Shown here in pieces: positions 46,065 to 54,246 of a DNA stretch of 64,000 nt. The stretch's first letter is position 1. Each line of letters opens with the position of its first letter. Below the pieces are notes generated by a model, which saw nothing but the letters and a program-made list of their open reading frames with translations, was not told where the DNA came from and ran no database searches. The position numbers were made by a program, and so were the translations under genes. The stretch comes from Chloroflexota bacterium (GTDB taxonomy: Bacteria; Chloroflexota; Anaerolineae; Anaerolineales; UBA11579), in the NCBI GenBank assembly GCA_016191875.1, contig JACPVG010000032.1:1-64000 (forward strand), read 5' to 3'.

Positions 46065-46817
46065 ATGTCGGACAACTCAAAACAGCCCATCATCACCTGC
46101 CGGGACGTGCACAAATGGTTTGAGCAGTTCCACGCCCTGCGCGGCATCAATATGGAGGTCAACGCCGGCGAGGTCATCGTCATCTTCGGGCCGTCCGGTT
46201 CTGGCAAATCCACATTTATTCGCACCCTCAACCGGCTCGAAGAACACCAGCGCGGGCAGATCATCGTGGATGGCATCGAACTCACTCACGACGTGCGCAA
46301 CATCGAACAGGTACGCGCCGAGACCGGCATGGTCTTCCAGCAGTTCAACCTCTTTCCCCATCTCACCGTCTTGCAGAACATCGCCCTGGCGCCCATCTGG
46401 GTACGAAAACTGAACAAGGAAGAGGCTGAAAAGCGCGCCATGGCGTTGCTGGAGCGCGTCGGGATTCCGGAGCAGGCCCTGAAATACCCCGGCCAGCTTT
46501 CCGGCGGTCAGCAGCAGCGCGTCGCCATCGCCCGCGCCCTGGCGATGGAGCCCAAGATCATGCTGTTTGACGAACCCACCTCGGCTCTCGACCCGGAGAT
46601 GATCAAGGAAGTCCTTGATGTGATGATCAACCTCGCCAAATCGGGAATGACCATGCTCGTGGTCACTCACGAAATGGGCTTCGCCCGCGCTGTCGCCGAC
46701 CGCATGTTCTTCTTCGACAAAGGCGAGATCGTCGAATCGGGCACGCCCAGGGACATTTTCGAGCATCCCCGCGAAGAGCGCACAAAGCTCTTTCTATCGC
46801 AAATCCTTCAGCATTGA
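46065..46817 (+). CDS. aapP: Amino-acid ABC transporter ATP-binding protein
   Basis: A 250-residue ABC ATPase energising AapQM. It has Walker [12 protein letters not shown] (about residues 42-52), the Q-loop [12 protein letters not shown], the signature [17 protein letters not shown], Walker [16 protein letters not shown] and the H-loop VVTHEMGF. This is the GlnQ/AapP/HisP class, with standard length. It is preceded by AGGAGAAG at the ribosome binding site and ends the operon. No clear terminator follows before the convergent lipoprotein gene. Confidence 0.97.
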   Translation: MSDNSKQPIITCRDVHKWFEQFHALRGINMEVNAGEVIVIFGPSGSGKSTFIRTLNRLEEHQRGQIIVDGIELTHDVRNIEQVRAETGMVFQQFNLFPHLTVLQNIALAPIWVRKLNKEEAEKRAMALLERVGIPEQALKYPGQLSGGQQQRVAIARALAMEPKIMLFDEPTSALDPEMIKEVLDVMINLAKSGMTMLVVTHEMGFARAVADRMFFFDKGEIVESGTPRDIFEHPREERTKLFLSQILQH

Positions 46818-46854
46818 GGTCCGCCTTGCAGCCTCTATGCCGCCGGCGCGCGGT

Positions 46855-47337
46855 TTATCCGGGGTAATTGAACTCGCCGATCAATTCGCCGTCGACGTAG
46901 ACCTTGTAAGCGCCGTCCGGCTTGCCCTCCAGCGGCAGCCGAATGCTCTCCTCGAACGGCTGCAGCATCTGCACACACACGTCATCCGCTTTGGCCGTCG
47001 CATACAGCTCCAGGGAAAAGCCCGGCTCGTCTTCAAGTTCGGTCAGCGTATAGCCGAACCTGTGACACGGGGTTGGCAGGTCGCCCTGCAACAGCACGTT
47101 GACTTGCACCGGGTAGCTTTCCATCACGATCAGCGAAGCGGAATTCAGGTATACCCGCCCCACGACGTCCCCGGGCTCGGTCGGCGCTATCGGACCAGGA
47201 TCCGTCGGACTGCCATTCTGGTCTGGCATCACCGGCGTATCGGGGGCGGGCGTCGCGTCCGCTGGCTGTTCCGGCGCTGCGCAGGCCGCCAATACCAATC
47301 CTATGACTACGAACATGAATCCATGGTTTCGAATCAT
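46855..47337 (-). CDS. Hypothetical lipoprotein
   Basis: A 160-residue predicted lipoprotein with signal segment FVVIGLVLAAC, a Pro/Asp/Thr-rich spacer to about residue 55, and a compact C-terminal domain of about 100 residues with two Cys (TPCHRFGYTL and DDVCVQMLQP) that could form a disulfide. I do not recognise the domain. ATG 47337 has GGAG six bases upstream; longer in-frame versions are shadows of rtcB. It lies downstream of rtcB on the same strand, 56 bases after its stop, so it could be read through from that unit. Confidence 0.85.
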   Translation of the reverse strand: MIRNHGFMFVVIGLVLAACAAPEQPADATPAPDTPVMPDQNGSPTDPGPIAPTEPGDVVGRVYLNSASLIVMESYPVQVNVLLQGDLPTPCHRFGYTLTELEDEPGFSLELYATAKADDVCVQMLQPFEESIRLPLEGKPDGAYKVYVDGELIGEFNYPG

Positions 47338-47393
47338 CCTTGCTCCTTTCTTTCCACCCCTTCGACGCTCGCCCGGCCGGAAAAGTTCCCGGC

Positions 47394-48845
47394 TCATCCC
47401 TTGATCACCGCCGCTGGCCGCAGGCGCGCTACCTTGCGGGCGATACCGGCCGCAGCCACCGTTTCCACCACATCGTCCACATCCTTGTAAGCCTGCGGGG
47501 CCTCCTCCGCCAGCCCGGCCAGCGACCCGGCTCGGATGACGATGCCATCCCGCTCCAGCTCTGCGCGCAACGTCCCTCCGTGGATGGTCTTCTTCGCCTT
47601 GCTCCGGCTCATTGTGCGCCCCGCGCCATGGCAGGTAGATCCGAATGCCCGCAACATGCTGCCTTCTGTGCCCACCAGCACCCACGAAGCCGTTCCCATG
47701 CTCCCCGGGACCAGCACCGGCTGGCCGATGGCGCGGTACTCAGGCGGCAGGCCCGGCGCGTTGGGGCCGAAAGCCCGCGTCGCGCCTTTACGGTGCACGC
47801 ACACTCGCAACGTGCGCCCTTCAACAGCGTGAGTCTCCAGTTTGCCCATGTTGTGGGCGATGTCATACACCTGATGAAGATGCCAGTTCGCTGTCCGTCC
47901 CGCCAAAGCCTCTTCGAACGCCTGGCGGGCAAAATGGGCCAGCACCTGCCGGTTGGCAAACGCGTAGTTGGCCGCCGCCCGCATCGCCCCCAGATAGGCC
48001 TGTCCCTCCGGCGAAGACAGCGGCGCGCAGACAAGTTCGCGGTCCGGCAAAGTGATGTTGTACTTGTGCACCGTCTGGTGGAAATCGCGCACGTAATCCG
48101 TGCACACCTGGTGGCCGAATCCGCGCGAGCCGCAGTGGATCTGCACCGCCAGGCGGCCTTTACGCAATCCCATCGCGTCCGCCGCCGCCTCGTCGAAGAT
48201 CTCATCAACCACATCCACCTCGATGAAATGGTTGCCCGCCCCCAGCGTCCCCAATTGGGTACGGCCGCGCTCCTTAGCGCGCGGGCTTACCCGGGTCGGG
48301 TCGCTATCCTTCAGGCGCCCGGATTCCTCCGTGCGCCGCAAGTCCGCTTCCGTCGCGTAGCCTTGCTTCAACGCCCACTCCGCCCCCAGCAGGCAGATGC
48401 GATCCAATTCCTTGGTTGCCAGTTTTACGCGCCCGCCCACCCCCACCCCGCTGGGGCAGTGCCGGTTGAGTGCGTCTGCTAGCTCCGGCAGGTCGCCAGC
48501 CACCTCGTCGACATCAATACTCGAGGCCAGCAGCCGCACCCCGCAATTGATGTCGTAGCCGATGGCCCCCGGAGAGATCACGCCATCGGGCAATTCAGTG
48601 GCTGCCACCCCGCCGATCGGGAAGCCGTAGCCCTGGTGCACATCCGGCATCACCACCACGTGGCCCACCAGCCCGGGCAAGGTGGCCGCGTTCACCGCCT
48701 GCTCGAAGGATTTATCCCCTATGGCGGCTTCCAGCAGGGCCCGGGAGGCAAATATCCTCACTGGCACACGCATATCCGCCCGATAACTGGCGCGGATCAC
48801 CCACTCGTGATCGCTGACTTTCTGGAGGTCCTTGAGATCCACCAT
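47394..48845 (-). CDS. rtcB: RNA-splicing ligase RtcB
   Basis: A 483-residue GTP- and Mn-dependent RNA ligase joining 2',3'-cyclic phosphate or 3'-phosphate ends to 5'-OH ends in RNA repair or tRNA splicing. Metal ligands are visible in [26 protein letters not shown] (Cys), [10 protein letters not shown] and [13 protein letters not shown]. The guanylylated His lies in [18 protein letters not shown] near residue 410. The archease cofactor gene is directly upstream with a 12-base gap, so the pair forms a functional module. No regulatory rtcR or RNA-substrate gene is visible. Confidence 0.98.
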   Translation of the reverse strand: MVDLKDLQKVSDHEWVIRASYRADMRVPVRIFASRALLEAAIGDKSFEQAVNAATLPGLVGHVVVMPDVHQGYGFPIGGVAATELPDGVISPGAIGYDINCGVRLLASSIDVDEVAGDLPELADALNRHCPSGVGVGGRVKLATKELDRICLLGAEWALKQGYATEADLRRTEESGRLKDSDPTRVSPRAKERGRTQLGTLGAGNHFIEVDVVDEIFDEAAADAMGLRKGRLAVQIHCGSRGFGHQVCTDYVRDFHQTVHKYNITLPDRELVCAPLSSPEGQAYLGAMRAAANYAFANRQVLAHFARQAFEEALAGRTANWHLHQVYDIAHNMGKLETHAVEGRTLRVCVHRKGATRAFGPNAPGLPPEYRAIGQPVLVPGSMGTASWVLVGTEGSMLRAFGSTCHGAGRTMSRSKAKKTIHGGTLRAELERDGIVIRAGSLAGLAEEAPQAYKDVDDVVETVAAAGIARKVARLRPAAVIKG

Positions 48846-48857
48846 CGTTACTCGCCT

Positions 48858-49271
48858 TCACACATCGAAGACGATCTCGGCGCGCAGGCCGCGCGCGTCC
48901 TGTTCGATGTGCAGGTTGTGATGCGTCACCGCTTTGATCTCCTTCATCTGGCGGCGGATTCTCCGTCCGGCCATCCTTGCCTGCAAGCCGCCCGGCCCGA
49001 CCTCAACCTGCGTTTCGGGGAACGCCAGCCGGTCCCGCTCTGCCAGGAATACCAACTCAGAGAGGAAACCCACAAGCAGCAGTTCCGGCTCGGCTGCCGG
49101 GAGTGAAAACTCCACCGCCTCGGCCGGGCCATCCTCCAGTTCGATCTGGCACAAGGCATACATCCCGGCGGCCGCCTCGCGCAGCAGGCCCGCCAGGTTG
49201 GGCGCCCACACGGCCAGCGCCCAATCAGCGGTGTGGGCCAGCTCGCGAAACCCGGAAACCGGTGCATCCAT
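48858..49271 (-). CDS. Archease, RtcB cofactor
   Basis: A 137-residue archease, the metal-binding protein that accelerates RtcB guanylylation and allows multiple turnover. It has FRELAHTADWALAVWAPN at the N-terminus with the conserved His-Asp pair, LLVGFLSELVFLAERDR in the middle and the signature EIKAVTHHNLHIEQ near the C-terminus. It is immediately upstream of rtcB on the same strand, matching the known functional coupling. Confidence 0.95.
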   Translation of the reverse strand: MDAPVSGFRELAHTADWALAVWAPNLAGLLREAAAGMYALCQIELEDGPAEAVEFSLPAAEPELLLVGFLSELVFLAERDRLAFPETQVEVGPGGLQARMAGRRIRRQMKEIKAVTHHNLHIEQDARGLRAEIVFDV

Positions 49272-49365
49272 GCTCCCAGTATACCGTCAACGCCCCGGCC
49301 ACCTGCTCACCCAAATTGAAACGAATTCATTACTAAACGGCGCGCTGCGGCGCAGGCGAGTGCGA

Positions 49366-49371
49366 TAAAAT
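49366..49371 (+). promoter_or_regulatory. -10 box of a leaderless-type promoter for fhaA
   Basis: TAAAAT ends nine bases before ATG 49381. No convincing -35 box is present, and no ribosome binding site precedes the ATG. Confidence 0.4.
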
Positions 49372-49380
49372 TATCTCGTC

Positions 49381-50208
49381 ATGTCGGATAACTTGAAACA
49401 GATCGAAGCACGCCTCCAGGAAGTCATCGAAAAGAACGCTGCACGGTTGTTTACCGCCCTCAACGTTGAGAATCAGCTCGCCCAGCGCCTGGTCGAAGCC
49501 ATGGGGGAGAAAGCGCTCGCCTTGCCCGGGGGTAGTTGGCGCGCCCCTCACATTTACTCAATGAGCGTGAACCCCAAGGTTGCAGCCGACATCCGCAGCA
49601 ACCAGTCCCTGCTGGAGGCCCTGGCCGCCGCGCTCATGGAAGCCGGGCGTGAACAGGGCTATGCGTTCGAATCCTATCCCACCATCAGTGTTTTCCCGGA
49701 CGAGACCATCCGCGAAGGCGAGTTCAGGATTCAGGCCATGTGGTCAGAGGCCCCCGGCGAAACGGCTTCGCTGGACGAAGGCCCGCCCAGCCCCGCGGAG
49801 GCCGCCGAGATTCCGGCGCGCGCCTTCCTCATCGTCGGCGGCTCAAAGATCTTTGCCCTGGAGCGGGCGGTCATCAACGTCGGCCGCAAACTGGATAATC
49901 ACCTCGTCATCGACGATCCGCGCATCTCTCGCAGGCACGGCCAGTTGCGCGCCATAAAGGGCCGTTACGTCCTGTTCGACGTTGGCTCTTCGGGCGGCAC
50001 GTTCGTTAACGGCGAACTCGTTACCCGCGCCATCCTGCATCCGGGGGATGTCATCTCGCTCGCCGGCGTTCCGATGGTATACGGCCAGGATGCCGTTCGG
50101 GCGGCCACCGAAACGCAGGAATACCAGCGCCCCACCCAGACCTACGACGACACGACCGCCAGCCTGGACATCAGCGACCTCGACCTGGACGACTTCTCAG
50201 AATCCTAA
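49381..50208 (+). CDS. FhaA-like protein (DUF3662 and FHA domains)
   Basis: A 275-residue protein with an N-terminal DUF3662-type domain (about residues 1-120, including PHIYSMSVNPKVAADI), a short acidic linker, and a C-terminal FHA phosphothreonine-binding domain with INVGRKLDNHLVIDDPRISR and HGQLRAIKGRYVLFDVGSSG followed by GTFVNGE. In actinobacteria FhaA binds phosphorylated cell-wall proteins and sits beside fhaB, rodA and pbpA, as here. No Ser/Thr kinase gene is in the window. Its start has no ribosome binding site and a -10-like TAAAAT just upstream. Confidence 0.9.
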   Translation: MSDNLKQIEARLQEVIEKNAARLFTALNVENQLAQRLVEAMGEKALALPGGSWRAPHIYSMSVNPKVAADIRSNQSLLEALAAALMEAGREQGYAFESYPTISVFPDETIREGEFRIQAMWSEAPGETASLDEGPPSPAEAAEIPARAFLIVGGSKIFALERAVINVGRKLDNHLVIDDPRISRRHGQLRAIKGRYVLFDVGSSGGTFVNGELVTRAILHPGDVISLAGVPMVYGQDAVRAATETQEYQRPTQTYDDTTASLDISDLDLDDFSES

Positions 50209-50219
50209 GACCCTCCGCG

Positions 50220-50675
50220 ATGACCGAACTGCCTGCCTACGTATTGCTCGTCCTGCGAGCATTGCTGGCCGTCTCGCTTTACGCGTTCCTGGCCTGGGCC
50301 CTCGGCCTGGTCTGGCAGGACCTCCGGCGGGCCGGCCTCCAGCCGCACACCCGCCAGATTCCCCCTATCCGCCTGGTTGCCCCGGACCACCCTGAGTTTA
50401 CCCTGCCGGCGGCCTTCACCACGCCGGTTGTCGTCATCGGCCGCGACGCCGCCTCGGATTGCTGCCTTGCCAATGAGACCGTCTCAGCCAGCCATGCCCG
50501 CCTCACGTATGCCCGCAGGCAGTGGTGGCTGGAGGACCTGGGTTCTCGCAATGGCACCTACCTCAATGGCGTCACGGTGGACACGCCCATCGTCCTCACC
50601 AACCAGGACTCCATTCAACTTGGAAAGGTTACAATCCTGGTGGAGTTGGATGACGATGGAAAGGATATGCCATGA
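50220..50675 (+). CDS. FhaB-like membrane-anchored FHA protein
   Basis: A 151-residue protein with one N-terminal membrane helix (about residues 6-30) and a cytoplasmic FHA domain: VVIGRDAASDCCLANETVSA, SHARLTYARRQWWLEDLGSR, then NGTYLNG. This is the layout of FhaB/FipA, which links phosphorylated partners to the division or elongation machinery. It starts 11 bases after the fhaA stop, and its stop codon overlaps the mtnP start by four bases. Confidence 0.9.
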   Translation: MTELPAYVLLVLRALLAVSLYAFLAWALGLVWQDLRRAGLQPHTRQIPPIRLVAPDHPEFTLPAAFTTPVVVIGRDAASDCCLANETVSASHARLTYARRQWWLEDLGSRNGTYLNGVTVDTPIVLTNQDSIQLGKVTILVELDDDGKDMP

Positions 50676-51547
50676 CCGATGCTGAATATCCGCTGGGCAT
50701 CATCGGCGGCTCGGGGCTCTACACTATGGCCGGGCTGGAAAACACTGCGGAACACCACCTGGATACTCCCTTCGGCGCGCCCAGCGCTCCGGTTCTCACC
50801 GGAACGCTGGAAGGCGTCCCGGTCGCGTTCCTCGCCCGTCACGGGCGGGGGCACGTCATCAACCCCACCAACGTCAACTACCGCGCCAATATCTATACAC
50901 TCAAGACCCTGGGCGTTAGGTGGCTGGTCAGTGTCAGCGCCTGTGGCTCCTTGCGGGAAGACTACGCGCCGGGCCACATCGTCGTTCCTGACCAGCTTTT
51001 CGACCATACGCGCGACCGCAAGCGTTCCTTTTTTGATGGCGGCCTGGTTGCCCACGTCGGCGTTGCCGACCCGTTCTGCAGCCATCTAGCGGATACCCTC
51101 TTCGAGTGCATCCGCTCGGCAGGAGCAGTTGCTCACCGCGGCGGCACCTTCATCACCATTGAAGGGCCGCGTTTCTCCACCCGCGGCGAAAGCAATGTCT
51201 TTCGCGCCTGGGGCATGTCGTTGATCGGCATGACCACCTCGCCGGAGGCCTTCCTGGCCCGCGAGGCCGAGATGTGCTATGCCGTTATGGCGCATGTCAC
51301 CGACTACGACGTCTGGCACATTACCGAAGAAGAAGTCAGCGTGGAACAGGTTGTCAGGATTCTGAATCAAAACACCGCCGTCGCTCAGGCAGCCATCCGC
51401 GCCCTTGCCGCCCAACTCGATCTCACCAGGGCCTGTGAACACCAGAACGCCCTGCGCACCGCGCTCATCACCGACCGCGCTGCGGTCTCAGCCGAAGCAC
51501 TGGATAAACTCGGCGTCCTGGTCTCGCGCTATTACCCCCGCCAGTGA
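50672..51547 (+). CDS. mtnP: S-methyl-5'-thioadenosine phosphorylase family protein
   Basis: A 291-residue purine nucleoside phosphorylase-fold enzyme that splits methylthioadenosine (or inosine/adenosine in relatives) with phosphate. It shows GIIGGSGLYTM, the phosphate-site FLARHGRGHVINP, NYRANIYTLKTLGV, SVSACGSLRE and TIEGPRFSTRGESNVFRAWG. It would supply methylthioribose-1-phosphate to MtnA encoded at 3.5-4.5 kb, although it is embedded in the FHA-FtsW operon by four-base overlaps on both sides. Its placement there has no evident functional reason. Confidence 0.94.
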   Translation: MTDAEYPLGIIGGSGLYTMAGLENTAEHHLDTPFGAPSAPVLTGTLEGVPVAFLARHGRGHVINPTNVNYRANIYTLKTLGVRWLVSVSACGSLREDYAPGHIVVPDQLFDHTRDRKRSFFDGGLVAHVGVADPFCSHLADTLFECIRSAGAVAHRGGTFITIEGPRFSTRGESNVFRAWGMSLIGMTTSPEAFLAREAEMCYAVMAHVTDYDVWHITEEEVSVEQVVRILNQNTAVAQAAIRALAAQLDLTRACEHQNALRTALITDRAAVSAEALDKLGVLVSRYYPRQ

Positions 51548-54177
51548 CCGCACCGCTATCTCTGTCGCCAGTTTCCCGGCGCGACGTGCAGCGCAGGCTG
51601 CTTGCTGTCGCGGCTGTCTTTCTGTTCCTGTATTCGCTCGCGCTTACGCTTGCCCCGGCTGCCCGCCTGCACAACTGGCAGGCCACGTACCGTTGGCAGC
51701 ACTGGGTCGGTTTTGCCACCTGGCTCATCGTCATCGGCGCGGCTGAGCGCTTCACCGCCCGCTTGGCCCCCAATCGGGACCCTTTGCTGCTTCCGCTGGT
51801 CGGCCTGCTGGCTGGCTGGGGATTGCTCTCGATTTTCCGTCTCTCAGGCGAGTTCGGCCTCCGCCAGAGTCTCTGGCTGGGGGTGAGCGGCGCGGTCTAC
51901 ATCCTTGGCTTGCGGGATGGCCGCTCTTTGCCCATTCTCCGACGCTACAAGTATTTCTGGCTCACCTCCGGGCTGGCGCTCACCGCCCTGACGCTCATAT
52001 TCGGCACAAATCCGCTGGGCATCGGCCCGCGCTTGTGGCTGGGCTGCTGCGGTTTTTATTTCCAGCCCTCCGAGCCGCTCAAACTGCTCTTCATCGTGTA
52101 CCTGGCCGCCTACCTGGCCGACCGCAAGCCGCTCGTTCCAGCCACATTGCCGCTCCTCATGCCGACCCTGGCGGTCACCGCCCTGGCCCTGCTTCTGCTT
52201 ATCGTCCAGCGCGACCTGGGCACAGCCTCGATCTTTGTTTTCATCTACACCGCTGTAGTATTCGCGGCCACCGGCAAGCGCCGCATCCTGGTCGCCAGCG
52301 TCCTCACACTCGGGCTGGCCGGGGCGCTCGGTTACCGGCTGTTCGATGTGGTTGCCCTGCGGGTGGAGGCCTGGCTCAACCCCTGGCTGGACCCCAGCGG
52401 CCGTTCCTACCAGATCATCCAATCCCTGATCGCCATTGCCGCCGGCGGCATGCTTGGCCGCGGCCCGGGCATGGGCAGCCCGGGTCTGGTGCCCGTTGCT
52501 CACTCGGATTTCATCTACGCCGCCCTCATTGAAGAGCATGGCCTCATCGGGAGCATCGCCCTGTTGACCCTGTTGGCCCTGTTCACCCTGCGCGGGTTGA
52601 AGATCAGCCTGCAAGCTGCCAATCGCTACCATCGTCATCTGGCGCTCGGTATCACCGCCTACTTTGCCACACAGAGCATTCTCATCATTGGCGGCAACAT
52701 CCGGCTCCTTCCGCTCACCGGCGTCACGCTGCCATTCATCTCGTATGGAGGCAGTTCTCTGCTCACGTCCTTCCTCGGGCTGCTCCTGCTCACTCTCGTG
52801 TCCCAGGCGCAGGGCGCCCCAGATACCGCCGCCGATGAAACCCGGCCCACCATCATGCTGGGTGGGCTGTTGCTCGCCGGTCTTGCCGCCGCCGCCCTGA
52901 TTACCGGCTGGTGGGCCTTCTGGCGCGGCCCCGACCTGCTCAGCCGCAACGACAATGTGCGCCGTTCTATCGCCGAGCGCTACGTACCGCGCGGCCGTCT
53001 GCTGGATCGCGACCTCCAGCCGCTGCACTTCACTCAGGGTTCCCCAGGGGAATACGAGCGAATGTACGTCTATCCCGATCTTGGGGCCGTCCTCGGTTTC
53101 AATAATCCGGTCTATGGGCAGACCGGCGCGGAAGAAGGCTTCGATGCCTACCTGCGCGGGCTGGCGAACTACCCCGCCTGGGAGATCTGGCGCAACCACC
53201 TCCTCTACGGCCAGCCGCCGCCAGGTCTGGATGTGCGCCTCACGCTACATGCCGGGTTGCAGCAGGCCGCTCAACAGGCGCTTCAGAATACCTCGGGGGC
53301 CATCGTTGTGCTCAACCCCGAGACCGGCGAAATACTGGCTCTGGCCTCCTCCCCCACCTTCGATGCCAGCCTGCTCAACGTCCAGGCCGAATCGCTCTTT
53401 GCGGATCCGGCCGGCCCACTGCTCAATCGAGCCACTCAGGGTTTGTACCAGCCAGGGCCGGCGCTGGGGCCCCTCCTCTACGCCTCCGCCTGGCAGCACG
53501 TCGTCCTTCCAGCCGAACCTGGTCCGCTTGAAGCGGTCGTGAACGCTGAGACGTTTTTCTGCGCCCGCACGCCAAACGACCCAACAGATTGGAGCGACGT
53601 CTTGCGCGGCGGCTGCCCCGGCCCGTCGGCGCTGCTCGGCGTCGAGATCGGCGGCGAGGCTCTCCTCGCATTGGCCGTCGATGCGGGTTTCTACTCCGCC
53701 CCGCTGGCCGAATTGCCGGTCCATTCGCTTGACCAGCCCAGCCTGATCAGCACACCCGGCACGGTCGCCAGCGGTCAGGGCAGCCTGCGGGTCACTCCGC
53801 TTCAGTTGGCCCGCGCCCTCTCAGCGGTGAGCAACCGCGGCGTCATCCCCGCCATACGGCTGGGGCTTGCCGTACAGGACCCCGATGGCGGCTGGCAGGA
53901 CCTGCCGCTCGAACCGACGGCCATTCAGGTCTTCTCCCCGGAGGCTGCCAGTGCAGCCGCCCGCCAACTCGCCAACCCGCTTGGGAGCGCCTGGGAAGTC
54001 ACGGCCAATGCCCTCAACGGGCCGGAAACGCCCCTTTCCTGGTACGTCGTCAGCACGCTCCCAGGTCACTATGCCCCGCGTCTGGTTCTCGTCCTGCTCG
54101 AGGCCGATCGCGCTGCGTCCGCCCGCGCCATCGGGGCGGCTCTTTTCCAATTCGATCTCATTTCGGGCGACTCGTAA
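51544..54177 (+). CDS. FtsW/RodA fused to a degenerate penicillin-binding transpeptidase domain
   Basis: An 877-residue fusion. Residues about 15-425 are an FtsW/RodA/SpoVE glycosyltransferase with roughly ten membrane helices. Its signatures are present: FQPSEPLKLLFIVYLAAYLA, LLLIVQRDLGTA, and LLPLTGVTLPFISYGGSSLL. After another helix (about 440-460) comes a class B PBP-like transpeptidase domain. Its start PRGRLLDRDLQPL and NRATQGLYQPG are recognisable, but the three catalytic motifs are gone: SxxK is replaced by PALG, SxN by GCPG, and KTGT by ANALNGPE. The glycosyltransferase half looks intact. The start overlaps mtnP by four bases. Confidence 0.93.
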   Translation: MTAPLSLSPVSRRDVQRRLLAVAAVFLFLYSLALTLAPAARLHNWQATYRWQHWVGFATWLIVIGAAERFTARLAPNRDPLLLPLVGLLAGWGLLSIFRLSGEFGLRQSLWLGVSGAVYILGLRDGRSLPILRRYKYFWLTSGLALTALTLIFGTNPLGIGPRLWLGCCGFYFQPSEPLKLLFIVYLAAYLADRKPLVPATLPLLMPTLAVTALALLLLIVQRDLGTASIFVFIYTAVVFAATGKRRILVASVLTLGLAGALGYRLFDVVALRVEAWLNPWLDPSGRSYQIIQSLIAIAAGGMLGRGPGMGSPGLVPVAHSDFIYAALIEEHGLIGSIALLTLLALFTLRGLKISLQAANRYHRHLALGITAYFATQSILIIGGNIRLLPLTGVTLPFISYGGSSLLTSFLGLLLLTLVSQAQGAPDTAADETRPTIMLGGLLLAGLAAAALITGWWAFWRGPDLLSRNDNVRRSIAERYVPRGRLLDRDLQPLHFTQGSPGEYERMYVYPDLGAVLGFNNPVYGQTGAEEGFDAYLRGLANYPAWEIWRNHLLYGQPPPGLDVRLTLHAGLQQAAQQALQNTSGAIVVLNPETGEILALASSPTFDASLLNVQAESLFADPAGPLLNRATQGLYQPGPALGPLLYASAWQHVVLPAEPGPLEAVVNAETFFCARTPNDPTDWSDVLRGGCPGPSALLGVEIGGEALLALAVDAGFYSAPLAELPVHSLDQPSLISTPGTVASGQGSLRVTPLQLARALSAVSNRGVIPAIRLGLAVQDPDGGWQDLPLEPTAIQVFSPEAASAAARQLANPLGSAWEVTANALNGPETPLSWYVVSTLPGHYAPRLVLVLLEADRAASARAIGAALFQFDLISGDS

Positions 54178-54184
54178 TCGCGTT

Positions 54185-54233
54185 CTTTCCGAGTTGCCCT
54201 ATTAGGCGATTGAGTTACACCATCCCCGGAAAG
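54185..54233. repeat. Inverted repeat between convergent FtsW fusion and tyrS
   Basis: A 7-bp perfect repeat CTTTCCG (54185-54191) / CGGAAAG (54227-54233) encloses 35 nt with a small GCC/GGC inner stem. No T-run follows on either strand, so it is at best a weak terminator. Confidence 0.4.
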
Positions 54234-54246
54234 TCGTCTGCCTGAC

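Noticed and set aside
47960-47980. GTAGTTGGCCG in the rtcB region, resembling part of the structured element.
   Set aside because: It lies inside conserved rtcB coding sequence with no partner arm or outer stem, so it is a coincidence.
54185-54233. tRNA-like sequence on the minus strand between the FtsW fusion and tyrS.
   Set aside because: A D-arm-like string is present but no acceptor pairing, anticodon arm or T-loop; it is better described as a simple inverted repeat.
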